Source: Bartonella sp. WD16.2 (GTDB lineage: Bacteria; Pseudomonadota; Alphaproteobacteria; Rhizobiales; Rhizobiaceae). Taken from it: 64,000 bases of DNA. A program made the translations under genes and the position numbers. This document shows positions 51,138 through 60,703 of this stretch, one piece after another. A model generated the notes under the pieces. It did no database searches. It was not told where the DNA came from and was given only the letters and a program-made list of their open reading frames with translations. Numbering within the stretch: the stretch's first letter is position 1; each line of letters begins with the position of its first letter. The stretch lies in assembly GCF_002022505.1 (NCBI RefSeq), contig NZ_CP019781.1:1573501-1637500 (forward strand), in the 5' to 3' direction.

Positions 51138-51962
51138 ATGCAAAAAGAAAAAAAAAGCTTTCATTTGTATATGATTTCTGATGCAACAGGAGAAACATTA
51201 ATCTCTGCTGCAAGAGCTGTTTCATCACAATACACGATGTATCAGGCAATAGAACATCTTTACCCTATGATTCGTAATAAAGCGCAGTTGCAAAAGATTC
51301 TTGATGAGATTCAAAAAGAGCCGGGTATTGTTCTTTACACAATTGTTGATAAAGAAATTAAGAAATTTCTCAGTAAATTATGTGCAAAAATAGGTACTCC
51401 TTGTGTTGCTATTTTAGATCCTATTTTAAATGTTTTTCAGTCTTATCTTGGAACACCAACAAATTTACGTGCTAGTGCACAACATGATCTTAATGCAGAT
51501 TACTTTCGTCGTATTGAAGCGTTGAATTTTACAATAGAGCACGATGATGGACAATCTCCTGATAGCATGTTAGATGCAGATGTAATTCTTGTAGGAATTT
51601 CAAGAACTTCTAAAACACCAACAAGTATCTATTTAGCAAATCGTGGAATAAAAACTGCTAACGTACCTCTTATTCCAGGAATTGATTTACCACAAACTCT
51701 TTTAGAAAAAAAAAATGTTTTAGTTGTTGGTTTAATTGCTTCAGCTGAAAGAATTTCACATATTCGCCAAAATCGAGATTTGGGAGAAGATTTTGCTATT
51801 GAAAATTATACTGATCGCGCCAGCATAGCTAGAGAATTAATTTATGCAAAACGTATTTGTGAACGCTTTGGTTGGCCTGTCATTGATGTAACAAGACGTT
51901 CTATTGAAGAAACTGCAGCGGCAATATTTAAACTTTTATCACAGTTTCGTGAAAAAAAATGA
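51138..51962 (+). CDS. ppsR: Pyruvate, phosphate dikinase regulatory protein (DUF299 kinase/phosphorylase)
   Basis: A 274-residue bifunctional protein that uses ADP to phosphorylate and inactivate PEP synthase or pyruvate phosphate dikinase, and Pi to reactivate it. Seen: N-terminal [14 protein letters not shown] near residue 8, and the P-loop-like [18 protein letters not shown] near 153, both diagnostic of DUF299 (Rickettsia RP001 type). ANVPLIPG follows near 175. First gene to the right of the origin. Target PPDK is not in the window. Confidence 0.95.
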   Translation: MQKEKKSFHLYMISDATGETLISAARAVSSQYTMYQAIEHLYPMIRNKAQLQKILDEIQKEPGIVLYTIVDKEIKKFLSKLCAKIGTPCVAILDPILNVFQSYLGTPTNLRASAQHDLNADYFRRIEALNFTIEHDDGQSPDSMLDADVILVGISRTSKTPTSIYLANRGIKTANVPLIPGIDLPQTLLEKKNVLVVGLIASAERISHIRQNRDLGEDFAIENYTDRASIARELIYAKRICERFGWPVIDVTRRSIEETAAAIFKLLSQFREKK

Positions 51963-51972
51963 GAGAAATTTT

Positions 51973-52569
51973 ATGAACGAAAATATGTTAATATTAGCAT
52001 CTCTTAGCTCCTATCGCGCACAGTTATTAGACAAAGCTGGTTTAAAATTCTCTGTTGAAGGAGCTTCTTTCGATGAACGAAAAGTGGAAGAAAAAATAAA
52101 AACTAAAACTCCTAAAGAAACAAGTTGTTTCCTTGCAAGTGCAAAAGCAAAAGATGTTTCTAAGCGCTTTCCTCATGCATTAGTTATTGGTTGTGATCAA
52201 ATACTTGATTTGGAAGATCAGATTTTTCATAAAGTTACAAATATTAAAGAAGCACATCAACGATTACGTGTTTTATCAGGGAAAACACACTCTCTTCATA
52301 GTGCAATAGCTTTAGTCAAAAATGGTCAAGAAATTTGGGTTGAGGCTTTTAGTGCTCATATGACGGTACGTTCTCTCTCATCAGAATTCATTGAACGTTA
52401 TCTAATGCGTGTAGGAACGGATGTTTTAAAAAGTGTAGGAGTATATCAAATTGAAAAAGAAGGAATTCACCTTTTTGAAAAAATAGAAGGAGATTTTTTT
52501 ACTATTATTGGTTTACCGTTATTACCTTTGTTGGCTAAATTGCGTCATTTGGGAGTTATTGATGGTTAA
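51973..52569 (+). CDS. maf: Maf-family nucleotide pyrophosphatase
   Basis: Maf proteins hydrolyse non-canonical or UTP/dTTP-type nucleotides, a house-cleaning role. From ATG 51973 the protein has 198 residues: [18 protein letters not shown] near residue 6, [11 protein letters not shown] near 33, the catalytic-Asp motif VIGCDQIL near 71, and [21 protein letters not shown] near 84, with a final [17 protein letters not shown]. The N-terminal S-x-S-P-R-R core is altered here to S-L-S-S-Y-R. GAGAGAAATTTT precedes the start. It overlaps aroE by 8 bases. Confidence 0.9.
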   Translation: MNENMLILASLSSYRAQLLDKAGLKFSVEGASFDERKVEEKIKTKTPKETSCFLASAKAKDVSKRFPHALVIGCDQILDLEDQIFHKVTNIKEAHQRLRVLSGKTHSLHSAIALVKNGQEIWVEAFSAHMTVRSLSSEFIERYLMRVGTDVLKSVGVYQIEKEGIHLFEKIEGDFFTIIGLPLLPLLAKLRHLGVIDG

Positions 52570-53440
52570 TTTTGCAATAAATTGCAAAAAAAAAGAGTAT
52601 CCGTGTGCTTTTATTGTTGGTTATCCTGTTCATCATTCAAAATCACCAAAGATTCACAATTTTTGGCTCAAACAATATGGTTTACAAGGTAAGTATCTTG
52701 CAAAAGAGGTAAAAACTGAAGAATTTAAGAGTTTTCTTATGTCTTCACAAAAAAGGGGTTTTTGTGGGGGTAATGTTACCTTACCCTATAAAAGGGAAGC
52801 TTTTCATTTAGTAACTTGTAAGGATAAGGTAGCAACAGCTATTGGTGCTGTTAATACATTATGGTTTGAAGGGCAAAAGCTTTGTGCCACAAACACTGAT
52901 GCATATGGTTTTAGTGCTAATCTTGATGAGTTTACTCCTGATTGGGTTAAAGAAACAGCACTTGTTTTTGGCGCAGGAGGCGCTGCGCGCGCTGTTTTAT
53001 ATATTTTAAAAAAACGTGGGTTTGAACGTATTTTCTTGTTTAATCGTACAAGACAACATGCAGACGATTTGGCTGAGTATTTTGGAAAACCTATTGAGGT
53101 TTATGACTGGCATAATATTTATAAGATACTTTATCAGGTTGATCTCATTGTTAATGCAACTTCTGTAGATATGATAAATCTTTATAACAAACAAAAAGAT
53201 GTTTTTTTTGATTTTCATAAAGTAAAACCAACAGCATTGGTAACAGACGTTGTTTACACTCCATTGATAACCCCTTTTTTGCAACAAGCAAAAGCTCATG
53301 GTTTGAAAACAGTCGATGGACTTGGTATGCTTTTACATCAGGCTGTACCTGGTTTTGAGCGATGGTTTGGAACAAGACCGCTTGTAACAAAGGCATTGCG
53401 AACAGCGATTGTAGAGGATATGAGTGAAAATAAAATATGA
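52562..53440 (+). CDS. aroE: Shikimate dehydrogenase
   Basis: AroE reduces 3-dehydroshikimate to shikimate with NADPH. From ATG 52562 the protein has 292 residues: [15 protein letters not shown] near residue 19, [13 protein letters not shown] with the catalytic Lys near 72, NTDAYGF with the catalytic Asp near 118, the Rossmann motif [13 protein letters not shown] near 138, and a late GLGMLLHQA block near 260. Intact, unlike aroB. It overlaps maf and coaE slightly, so maf-aroE-coaE is one unit. Confidence 0.95.
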   Translation: MVNFAINCKKKEYPCAFIVGYPVHHSKSPKIHNFWLKQYGLQGKYLAKEVKTEEFKSFLMSSQKRGFCGGNVTLPYKREAFHLVTCKDKVATAIGAVNTLWFEGQKLCATNTDAYGFSANLDEFTPDWVKETALVFGAGGAARAVLYILKKRGFERIFLFNRTRQHADDLAEYFGKPIEVYDWHNIYKILYQVDLIVNATSVDMINLYNKQKDVFFDFHKVKPTALVTDVVYTPLITPFLQQAKAHGLKTVDGLGMLLHQAVPGFERWFGTRPLVTKALRTAIVEDMSENKI

Positions 53441-54039
53441 AAATTATAGGATTGACCGGATCAATTGCCATGGGCAAATCAACAACTGCTCGTTTTTTTA
53501 AACAAGCAGGTGTTCCTGTTTTTAGCGCTGATGAAGTAGTGCACCAACTTTATTGTAATGAGCCGGTCTTGTCACTTATTATACGTACTTTTCCAGGTGT
53601 TGTTGAAAATGGTCAAGTTAATCGTTTAAAACTTTCTAAAGTTTTGATAAATAATCACGAAAAACTAAAAGCTTTAGAAAAAATAATTCATCCCTTAGTT
53701 TGGAAAAAAGAGAAAGAATTTGTTAACAGAGCACGACAACAGGGAAAAAAACTAATAGTTCTTGATATTCCGCTTCTTTTTGAAACAAATAGTGAAAATC
53801 GAGTAGATAGTGTAATTGTTGTATCTGCACCATCAGTAATACAAAAGAAGCGTGTAATGAATCGTCCAAATATGAGTGAGGAAAAGTTTGCAGCGATCAA
53901 TGCTAAACAAATATCCGATGAGAAAAAGAAAGAACGTGCAGATTTTGTGATTGATACGGGAAAAAGTTTAGATAATACACGTCAACAAGTTTTTCATATA
54001 ATAAAGAATTTACTAAAAGATGTATCTTTAAAGAATTAA
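53437..54039 (+). CDS. coaE: Dephospho-CoA kinase
   Basis: Last step of coenzyme A synthesis, phosphorylation of the 3' hydroxyl of dephospho-CoA. The 200-residue protein starts [20 protein letters not shown] with the P-loop, and has [10 protein letters not shown] near residue 31, IHPLVW near 84, and VLDIPLLFE near 105. The ATG overlaps the aroE stop by four bases. dnaQ follows after 4 bp. Confidence 0.95.
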   Translation: MKIIGLTGSIAMGKSTTARFFKQAGVPVFSADEVVHQLYCNEPVLSLIIRTFPGVVENGQVNRLKLSKVLINNHEKLKALEKIIHPLVWKKEKEFVNRARQQGKKLIVLDIPLLFETNSENRVDSVIVVSAPSVIQKKRVMNRPNMSEEKFAAINAKQISDEKKKERADFVIDTGKSLDNTRQQVFHIIKNLLKDVSLKN

Positions 54040-54043
54040 AGAA

Positions 54044-54748
54044 ATGCGTGAAATTATTTTTGATACCGAAACAACAGGGTTAGATAAAGACAGCGACCGT
54101 ATTATCGAAATTGGCTGTGTAGAAATGGTTGATCGTTATCTTACAGGACGTCAATTCCATGTTTATTTAAATCCGCAAGGAGTCATTATCCCTGATGAAG
54201 TTGTAGCAATTCATGGATTAACCAATGAACGTTTAAAAAATGAAAAAAAATTTGAAGATATTGCTGATGAGTTTTTAGAATTTATCAATGGTGCAACAAT
54301 GGTTGCTCATAATGCAAGTTTCGACATAAGTTTTCTTAATGCAGAATTAGGACGGATCAATAAACCGCTTATCAGTGTTGATAATGTTATTGATACACTA
54401 GCTATAGCGCGACAAAAATTCCCTATGGGGCCTAATTCTCTTGATGTTTTATGTAAACGTTTTGGAATTGATAATAGTAATCGTGTTCTTCATGGTGCTC
54501 TACTCGATGCAGAGATTCTTGCCGATGTTTATATTGAGTTAATTGGTGGAAAACAAGGTGTACTTAGTTTTGATAATAGTAACAACCTTGATGAAAATGT
54601 TCAAAATGGTGAAAATATTCCTCATAAAATTAAAGCTCGCCCCCACATTTTACCTTCAAGATTAAGCGCACAAGAAAAAGATATGCATGCTGATTTAGTT
54701 AAAAAAATAGGCAACAAAGCTTTATGGAATAACTTCAAAATTTTCTAA
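54044..54748 (+). CDS. dnaQ: DNA polymerase III epsilon subunit (proofreading exonuclease)
   Basis: 3'-5' exonuclease that proofreads for the replicative polymerase. The 234-residue protein keeps all three DEDDh motifs: FDTETTGLD at residues 6-14, VAHNASFDISFL near 87, and LHGALLDAEILADVY near 148. The C-terminal part carries the clamp/alpha-contact tail. With the PolA exonuclease domain degenerate (see polA), this is the intact proofreading nuclease in the window. It follows coaE in the maf-aroE-coaE-dnaQ run and is followed by a hairpin. Confidence 0.95.
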   Translation: MREIIFDTETTGLDKDSDRIIEIGCVEMVDRYLTGRQFHVYLNPQGVIIPDEVVAIHGLTNERLKNEKKFEDIADEFLEFINGATMVAHNASFDISFLNAELGRINKPLISVDNVIDTLAIARQKFPMGPNSLDVLCKRFGIDNSNRVLHGALLDAEILADVYIELIGGKQGVLSFDNSNNLDENVQNGENIPHKIKARPHILPSRLSAQEKDMHADLVKKIGNKALWNNFKIF

Positions 54749-54807
54749 TAAAAATTTGAGGTTTTCTTGAAAAAATATTTAAATAATACAACTCCTAAAA
54801 ATACGGC

Positions 54808-54834
54808 CGTTGTGGGGAGGGGAACACCACAACG
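54808..54834 (+). terminator. Hairpin downstream of dnaQ
   Basis: CGTTGTGG (54808-54815) and CCACAACG (54827-54834) form a perfect 8-bp stem. No T-run follows, so it is a weak terminator candidate. A third CGTTGT at 54847-54852 could pair with ACAACG in an alternative fold, leading towards a small ORF. Confidence 0.4.
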
Positions 54835-54878
54835 ACCTCACCGCTACGTTGTACCTCAGCTATCATAGAAGGAGTAAA

Positions 54879-55001
54879 ATGAAAGCTATCATATCCTATA
54901 ATAACAAAGAAAAGCTCTCGGTACTAACTATAAAACGCAACAGCTTTATACCTTATAAAAACAAAAAAATGGCTTTTCAGAGGCAATTCTGTAAATTTTG
55001 A
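54879..55001 (+). CDS. Putative small basic ORF (40 aa)
   Basis: In the 317-bp dnaQ-polA gap, ATG 54879 has a near-perfect Shine-Dalgarno (GAAGGAG, five bases before it) and opens a 40-residue frame starting MKAIISYNNKEKLSVL. The product is basic and rich in K, N and F, without a signal peptide or membrane helix. No family is recognised. The strong ribosome site argues for translation, but short frames with good sites also arise by chance; it may be a leader peptide controlled by the upstream alternating hairpins. Confidence 0.4.
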   Translation: MKAIISYNNKEKLSVLTIKRNSFIPYKNKKMAFQRQFCKF

Positions 55002-55065
55002 AATGAGATCGAAAAAAATATAAAAATAAATTTGTTTTGCGCTAAAATAAAGAAATGAAATTATC

Positions 55066-57972
55066 ATGGAAACAAAAGATCACTTATTTTTAGTCGATGG
55101 ATCAGGTTACATTTTTCGTGCTTATCACGCTTTGCCACCCTTAAAACGCAAAAAGGATGGACTTCCTGTAGGGGCTGTAGCCGGTTTTTGTAACATGTTA
55201 TGGAAATTACTTTGTGATGCTCGCAATACAGCTGTTGGTATTGTGCCAACTCATTTTGCTGTTATTTTTGATTATTCGTCTGATACGTTTCGTAAACAAA
55301 TTTATCCTCAATATAAAGCCAATCGTGTAGCTCCTCCTGAAGACCTTGTTCCTCAATTTGCTCTGATACGGCAAGCTACAAAAGCTTTTAATTTGCCTTG
55401 TGTTGAAAAAAAAGGATTTGAAGCAGATGATTTAATTGCGACCTATGCACGATTGGCAACTCAAGCGGGAGCAAAAACAACGATTATTTCCTCGGATAAA
55501 GATTTAATGCAATTGGTAAATGGGCATGTATCTTTATATGATGGAATGAAAGATAAACATATCGGTGTTTCTGAAGTCGTAGAAAAATGGGGCGTAACGC
55601 CTGAAAAAATGATTGATTTACAAGCTTTAGTTGGGGATTCTACAGACAATATTCCAGGGGTTCCAGGTATTGGTCCAAAGATTGCAGCACAATTATTGAA
55701 TCAATTTGGTACTCTCGATTTCTTGTTGCAGAACGCGACAGAAATCAAGCAAGCAAAACGGCGTGAAAATATTCAAGCTTATAGAAAGCAAACAGAAATT
55801 TCTCGCGAATTGGTAAAACTTAAGACGGATGTACCGATAGATAGTAATTTAGATAATTTTATTTTAGAACCACAGGATGGCCCGCGTTTAATTGCTTTTT
55901 TAAAAGCTATGGAATTTACCACGTTAACGCGTCGTGTAGCAGAAGCAACGGAATGTGATGCAGAGGTTATTGATGCACTTGATGTAGATGTTGAGTGGAC
56001 ACAAGATATTCATGGGCCTGACTTGGATAGTGAAGGAGCTGATCCAATATTAACCCGTGGTTTTTGTAAAAATTCACCACAGATTTTAGCACAAAAACGT
56101 AAAGATCAGGCTCTTGTCCAAAAAAATATAGGAGACTCTTATGAAACCATTTTTGATGAAAAAATCTTGAGAGAATGGTTATTTGAAGCACAAGAACAAG
56201 GCTATTTTGCTTTTAACATAGAAACAACCTCACTGAATCCTATGCAAGCAGAAATTATTGGTTTTTCTTTAGCATTACAGCCAGAAAAAGCAGCTTATAT
56301 ACCATTAGAACACATTGAAGGAGGATGCGACCTTTTAGGAGGTGGGCGTGTAGTCACACAAATTGAGACACAAAAAATTTTAGCGCTTTTAAAGCCAATA
56401 TTAGAAGATCAAGCTGTGTTAAAAATTGGCCATAATATGAAATATAATTGGTTGATTATGAAACAATGCGGCATTGTGATAGAGCCTTTTGATGACATAA
56501 TGCTAATATCATACGCTTTAGATGCCGGAACTTCGACTCATGATAGGGATATTTTATCTGAGCGATGGCTTAAGCATACACCAATTTCTTACAAAGATTT
56601 AACGCATAACGGAAAAAAAATTACTTCTTTTGCACAAGTAAATTTAAAACAAGCGACTTTTTATGCGGCAGAAGGTGCCGATATAACGCTACGGTTATGG
56701 CAAGTTCTAAAACAACAACTCGTTGCACAAGGAGTGACTAAAATTTATGAGCGTCTTGATCGACCACTGATAAAAATTCTTGCAAAAATGGAAGAACGAG
56801 GGATTCTTGTTGATAGGCAAATTCTTTCACGTCTTTCATGTGAGTTAGCGCGGATTGCCCTTTCTCTGGAAGAGGAAATTTACCAGTTGGTCGGTGAACG
56901 GTTTAATATTGCCTCACCAAAGCAATTAAGCGATATTCTTTTTGGTAAAATGGGTTTACCCGGGGGTATTAAGACCAAAAGTGGTCAGTGGTCAACCTCT
57001 GCACAAATTTTAGAAGAATTAGCTGCTGAAGGTCATACCTTACCGCGAAAAATCGTTGATTGGCGCCAACTTGCAAAATTAAAATCCACTTATACAGATG
57101 CTTTACCTCATTATATTTTGCCTAAGACAGGGCGTGTTCACACTAATTATTCTTTAGCAACAACATCAACTGGACGATTATCTTCATCAGAACCCAATCT
57201 GCAAAATATTCCAATACGAACACCAGAAGGGCGTAAAATTCGAACAGCCTTTATTGCTCCAAAGGGATATGTACTATTATCAGCTGATTATAGTCAGATT
57301 GAATTGCGCATTCTTGCACATATTGCCAATATCACTGCACTGAAAGAAGCGTTCGCACAAGATCAAGATATTCATGCTATAACTGCATCGCAAATATTTG
57401 GAGTTGCGGTAGAAGGAATGCCTTCAGATATACGCCGACGTGCAAAGGCGATTAATTTTGGTATTATTTATGGTATTTCAGCTTTTGGATTGGCAAACCA
57501 ATTAAGTATTTCACGAAACGAAGCAAGTCGCTATATTGATATTTATTTTGAAAGGTTTCCAGGAATTAAAGATTATATGGAAACGACTAAATCATTTGCG
57601 CGCCAACATGGTTATGTAGAAACAATTTTTGGACGTCGTATTCATTACCCTGAAATAAAATCGACTAATTCACAAATCCGCACTTTCAATGAAAGAGCTG
57701 CTATCAACGCAACAATTCAAGGGTCAGCTGCAGATATCATTCGTCGCGCTATGATCCAAATGGAAGCTGCTTTGAAAAAAGAAAAATTATCAGCAAAAAT
57801 GCTACTACAGGTTCATGATGAACTGATTTTTGAAGTACCAGAAATTGAGAGTGAAAAAACAAAAGTCCTTGTTAAAAAGGTAATGGAAAATGCTACAATG
57901 CCGGCATTATCTTTGTCTGTTCCTCTTAAAGTAAAAGTCGCGGCTGCTCAAAACTGGAATGAGGCACATTAG
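55066..57972 (+). CDS. polA: DNA polymerase I with degenerate proofreading domain
   Basis: PolA fills gaps in repair and replaces RNA primers. In 968 residues: a 5' nuclease domain (1-290; FDYSSDTFRKQIYPQYKANR, KGFEADDLIA, SSDKDLMQLV, DNIPGVPGIGPK intact); a 3'-5' exonuclease domain (about 360-550); and a polymerase domain with motif A DYSQIELRILAH, motif B RRRAKAINFGIIYG and motif C QVHDELIFEV intact. The exonuclease carboxylates are not: E. coli D355 is N384, D424 is N461, and D501 is G537; only E357 (E386) remains. The 5' nuclease and polymerase should work; proofreading should not. The 3' end overlaps the convergent next gene by 47 bp. Confidence 0.96.
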   Translation: METKDHLFLVDGSGYIFRAYHALPPLKRKKDGLPVGAVAGFCNMLWKLLCDARNTAVGIVPTHFAVIFDYSSDTFRKQIYPQYKANRVAPPEDLVPQFALIRQATKAFNLPCVEKKGFEADDLIATYARLATQAGAKTTIISSDKDLMQLVNGHVSLYDGMKDKHIGVSEVVEKWGVTPEKMIDLQALVGDSTDNIPGVPGIGPKIAAQLLNQFGTLDFLLQNATEIKQAKRRENIQAYRKQTEISRELVKLKTDVPIDSNLDNFILEPQDGPRLIAFLKAMEFTTLTRRVAEATECDAEVIDALDVDVEWTQDIHGPDLDSEGADPILTRGFCKNSPQILAQKRKDQALVQKNIGDSYETIFDEKILREWLFEAQEQGYFAFNIETTSLNPMQAEIIGFSLALQPEKAAYIPLEHIEGGCDLLGGGRVVTQIETQKILALLKPILEDQAVLKIGHNMKYNWLIMKQCGIVIEPFDDIMLISYALDAGTSTHDRDILSERWLKHTPISYKDLTHNGKKITSFAQVNLKQATFYAAEGADITLRLWQVLKQQLVAQGVTKIYERLDRPLIKILAKMEERGILVDRQILSRLSCELARIALSLEEEIYQLVGERFNIASPKQLSDILFGKMGLPGGIKTKSGQWSTSAQILEELAAEGHTLPRKIVDWRQLAKLKSTYTDALPHYILPKTGRVHTNYSLATTSTGRLSSSEPNLQNIPIRTPEGRKIRTAFIAPKGYVLLSADYSQIELRILAHIANITALKEAFAQDQDIHAITASQIFGVAVEGMPSDIRRRAKAINFGIIYGISAFGLANQLSISRNEASRYIDIYFERFPGIKDYMETTKSFARQHGYVETIFGRRIHYPEIKSTNSQIRTFNERAAINATIQGSAADIIRRAMIQMEAALKKEKLSAKMLLQVHDELIFEVPEIESEKTKVLVKKVMENATMPALSLSVPLKVKVAAAQNWNEAH

Positions 57973-58846
57973 TTTTTTCACCTATTTGGTCTTTGAGCGT
58001 AGTCATTACATTGGCAAGATTAAGATGAGCTTTAATTGGTAAGTGATCTGATGCGACACGTGCTAATGGTGAATAATGGCTTTCAACTTTTGTTACCAAA
58101 TAGGGAGGAAAAGCAAAAATTCTATCAAGGGCTAGAAAGGGAAAGCGAGAGGGAAAACTTGGCACAGTTCCTAGTGTGATATCAAAATAAGGAAAAAAAT
58201 GATTTAATGACGATTTTTTTCCTACTCGCCATTCATTGAAATCACCAATAAGTAGTGTGGGCATAAAAGAACGTTTTTGCAAGAGTGCAAGAAGCATTTT
58301 TACTTGCTGATTACGAGAATGACGTAACAAGCCAAAATGAGCTGCAATGATGCGAATAAAACCTGTCTCCATTTCTAATTCTGCCATTATAGCACCTCGT
58401 GGTTCAATACCAGGTAGGGAAATTTGTAAAATATCATGCACCCGCCCCTGACGCACAAAAAGAGCATTGCCGTGCCAACCATGGCCCTTGGGTGACATAG
58501 TATTCAAAGGCACAGGAATCAAATTTGTTTCAGCTTTTAACAATTTAAGATCAATCAAACCAACGCGTTCACCAAAACGTTTATCTGCTTCTTGGAGTGC
58601 GAGAATATCAGCTTGTAATTCTGCAATAACGCGTACAATACGAGTAGGGTTAAAAACTTTATCAACACCTACACATTTATGAACATTATAAGAAGCAACA
58701 ATAAGATCATAATCGTTATCATAATTAATAGTATTTGGTCGGTGACCAGAATGATTACGGATAACATTTAAGAAAGGTTTATGAAGCTTTTGCTGGATAA
58801 ATGTAGTAGGCCAGCGAAGTTTTGGTTTATGAGGCTTCTTTATCAT
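57926..58846 (-). CDS. Endonuclease/exonuclease/phosphatase family protein
   Basis: A 306-residue EEP-superfamily protein with no clear signal peptide. Catalytic pattern: SYNVHKCVG near residue 53 (N), ALQEADKRF near 101 (E), LIGDFNEWR near 199 (D-x-N), and ASDHLPIKA near 270 (the D-H pair). This metal-dependent fold cleaves phosphodiesters in DNA, RNA, lipids or small molecules; the substrate here cannot be told. It is near the COG3568 group. The C-terminal 15 codons overlap the end of polA on the other strand. Confidence 0.88.
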   Translation of the reverse strand: MIKKPHKPKLRWPTTFIQQKLHKPFLNVIRNHSGHRPNTINYDNDYDLIVASYNVHKCVGVDKVFNPTRIVRVIAELQADILALQEADKRFGERVGLIDLKLLKAETNLIPVPLNTMSPKGHGWHGNALFVRQGRVHDILQISLPGIEPRGAIMAELEMETGFIRIIAAHFGLLRHSRNQQVKMLLALLQKRSFMPTLLIGDFNEWRVGKKSSLNHFFPYFDITLGTVPSFPSRFPFLALDRIFAFPPYLVTKVESHYSPLARVASDHLPIKAHLNLANVMTTLKDQIGEKTNVPHSSFEQPRLLL

Positions 58847-58922
58847 TTTACGTTTGAGTTGGGTTTGGTACGTATGAATATAATGCTAAAAGATTAAAGA
58901 ATATGAACTTATATTGAAAACA

Positions 58923-58956
58923 AAAAGCCCTGTTTCTTGTGTGAAACAAGGCTTTT
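58923..58956 (-). terminator. Intrinsic terminator after the BI-1 gene
   Basis: Arms AAAAGCCCTGTTTC (58923-58936) and GAAACAAGGCTTTT (58943-58956) pair over 14 positions with one mismatch around TTGTGT. On the minus strand T-rich sequence follows. It lies 24 bp past the BI-1 stop. Confidence 0.75.
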
Positions 58957-58979
58957 CAATAAAAACAATAACTATATAG

Positions 58980-59753
58980 TTAATTGCGATTTGAACCCAA
59001 AAATTGCAGCAAGAAAACAAACATATTAATGAAATCAAGATAGAGATTTAACGCACCCATAATAATTTTACGACCACGGGTATCATCCGCATCACCTTCA
59101 TAATACATTAGTTTGATAGTCTGTGTGTTGTAAGCTGTTAAACCAGCAAAAACGAGAACACCAATTACTGAAATAGCAAATTGCAAGGCGCTTGATCCCA
59201 GGAAAATATTAACGATCATAGCAAGTAACAGACCAATTAATCCCATAAACAAAAACGACCCCATCGCTGTAAGATCACGTTTTGTAGTATAACCGTAAAG
59301 CGAAAGAGAGCCAAAAGCTGCAGAGGTGATGACAAAAGTCTGCACAATACTTTCAGGTGTGTAACGCAAAATAATTGACGACAATGAAAGCCCAACAAGT
59401 GCTGCATAACCAAAAAAGAGACTACGAGCAGCATTAGTACTAAGCATATTAATTTTAAAACTGAGAAATAACACAGCAACAAGCGGCGAAAACATAATAA
59501 CATAAGATAAAGGCGACGTATAAAATGTCACTCCAAATGATGTTAAATAAACGCTACCATTAATTTGTGCAGCTGCTTGATTTATATCTGCTGTTGTGGC
59601 CAATGATGCAATTATATAAGCAGCAGAAGCTGTAATAAGTAAACCAATAGCCATTGTGTTATAGACGCCCAGCATATAACTGCGCAATCCTTGATCAATT
59701 GATGCATCGGCATGAGAAACAGACGCCGAACGTAAATTTTTGAAATCAGCCAT
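58980..59753 (-). CDS. BI-1 (Bax inhibitor-1)/YccA-YbhL family membrane protein
   Basis: A 257-residue protein with seven hydrophobic helices (about residues 32-52, 80-100, 107-122, 132-152, 160-178, 190-208, 232-250). Family features: N-terminal RSYMLGVYNTMAIGLLITAS, and the C-terminal GLTAYNTQTIKLMYYEG then ALNLYLDFINMFVFLLQFLG. Bacterial BI-1 homologues such as BsYetJ are pH-sensitive calcium leak channels; others bind FtsH. Aspartate pairs typical of the pH sensor (in YEGDADD and YLDF) are present. Single gene with its own terminator. Confidence 0.92.
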   Translation of the reverse strand: MADFKNLRSASVSHADASIDQGLRSYMLGVYNTMAIGLLITASAAYIIASLATTADINQAAAQINGSVYLTSFGVTFYTSPLSYVIMFSPLVAVLFLSFKINMLSTNAARSLFFGYAALVGLSLSSIILRYTPESIVQTFVITSAAFGSLSLYGYTTKRDLTAMGSFLFMGLIGLLLAMIVNIFLGSSALQFAISVIGVLVFAGLTAYNTQTIKLMYYEGDADDTRGRKIIMGALNLYLDFINMFVFLLQFLGSNRN

Positions 59754-60703
59754 AATAAAAAGTCCTTTAGCATATGTTCCGTCACGAGTTAGGATTTAAA
59801 GAGATATAAATCCCTTTTTATAACGTTATATAAACTATTATTAAGCTCATATAACAACCCTAAACGCTGCTGGTAAACTTCCAGTACACCTTCCTCTATT
59901 ATGGAGATTTATTTAAAAATTACAAGAGACTTTTATTGAAAGGAAAACTTACAAGTTTGTAATGAAAGAGCACATTTTAACTGGAAATATTTAATCTTTT
60001 CAATAATATTTTTTAGAAAGATTAGGTAGTTTATTTTGTCGGTAGCTAGAATAAATAATTTTGTTTAAATAAACCTAAAAAGAAATTAGTTATTTCAGTG
60101 ATATTTAGTTAATGCGCACAATTTCAAAAGTTTAGTTAAACACTTTGTTTTATAAACAACTAAGAATTTTTCTATTTTGAGTGATTAACAATAATTCACA
60201 ACCGAAGTCCTATCAAGCCAAATTTGTCAGTACTTCAATAGCCGAAAGCAGTAATATTTATATCATTAGTGTTACAAAAAATCAGTATAATCTAAAACAA
60301 TAACAAAAGTCTGCTTTGATTAATATCTTCGATTGTACCATTCATTTAACAGCCAATAAGGCACGTTAAAAATAGCCTATGAGATGTTAGATTTTAATCT
60401 AAAAGCATTTTTTTATTAGTTTAAACCCTTGATGTTAAATCCTGTGTTAGTTTTTCTGACAGTACAGCTTTATAATGCATCATTATATATTGAAGAATAT
60501 CACATAAAAGTAGAAGAAGCTTTTCAATAATATCACAAGTGAATATTAAATTTTTCTATAGTAAATTAGGGCTATAATTTTAATAAACTCTGTAATGAAA
60601 AAACAATAGCAGGTAGAATGTAAATACGTTGTGAGTTAACCTTATAAGAGTTGAAATAAGGGTTATATTTACAAATGAAGTAATGCATTATTTCGCAGAA
60701 GTA
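59754..60703. other. Long non-coding gap between lspA and the BI-1 gene
   Basis: About 950 bp, the longest gene-free stretch of the window. AT-rich, with stops in all frames at short spacing. GGATTTA and TAAATCC arms near 59793-59813 could form a hairpin in the BI-1 leader. In relatives, peptidase M16 genes often lie downstream of lspA; I see no trace of them here. A small RNA cannot be excluded. Confidence 0.45.
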
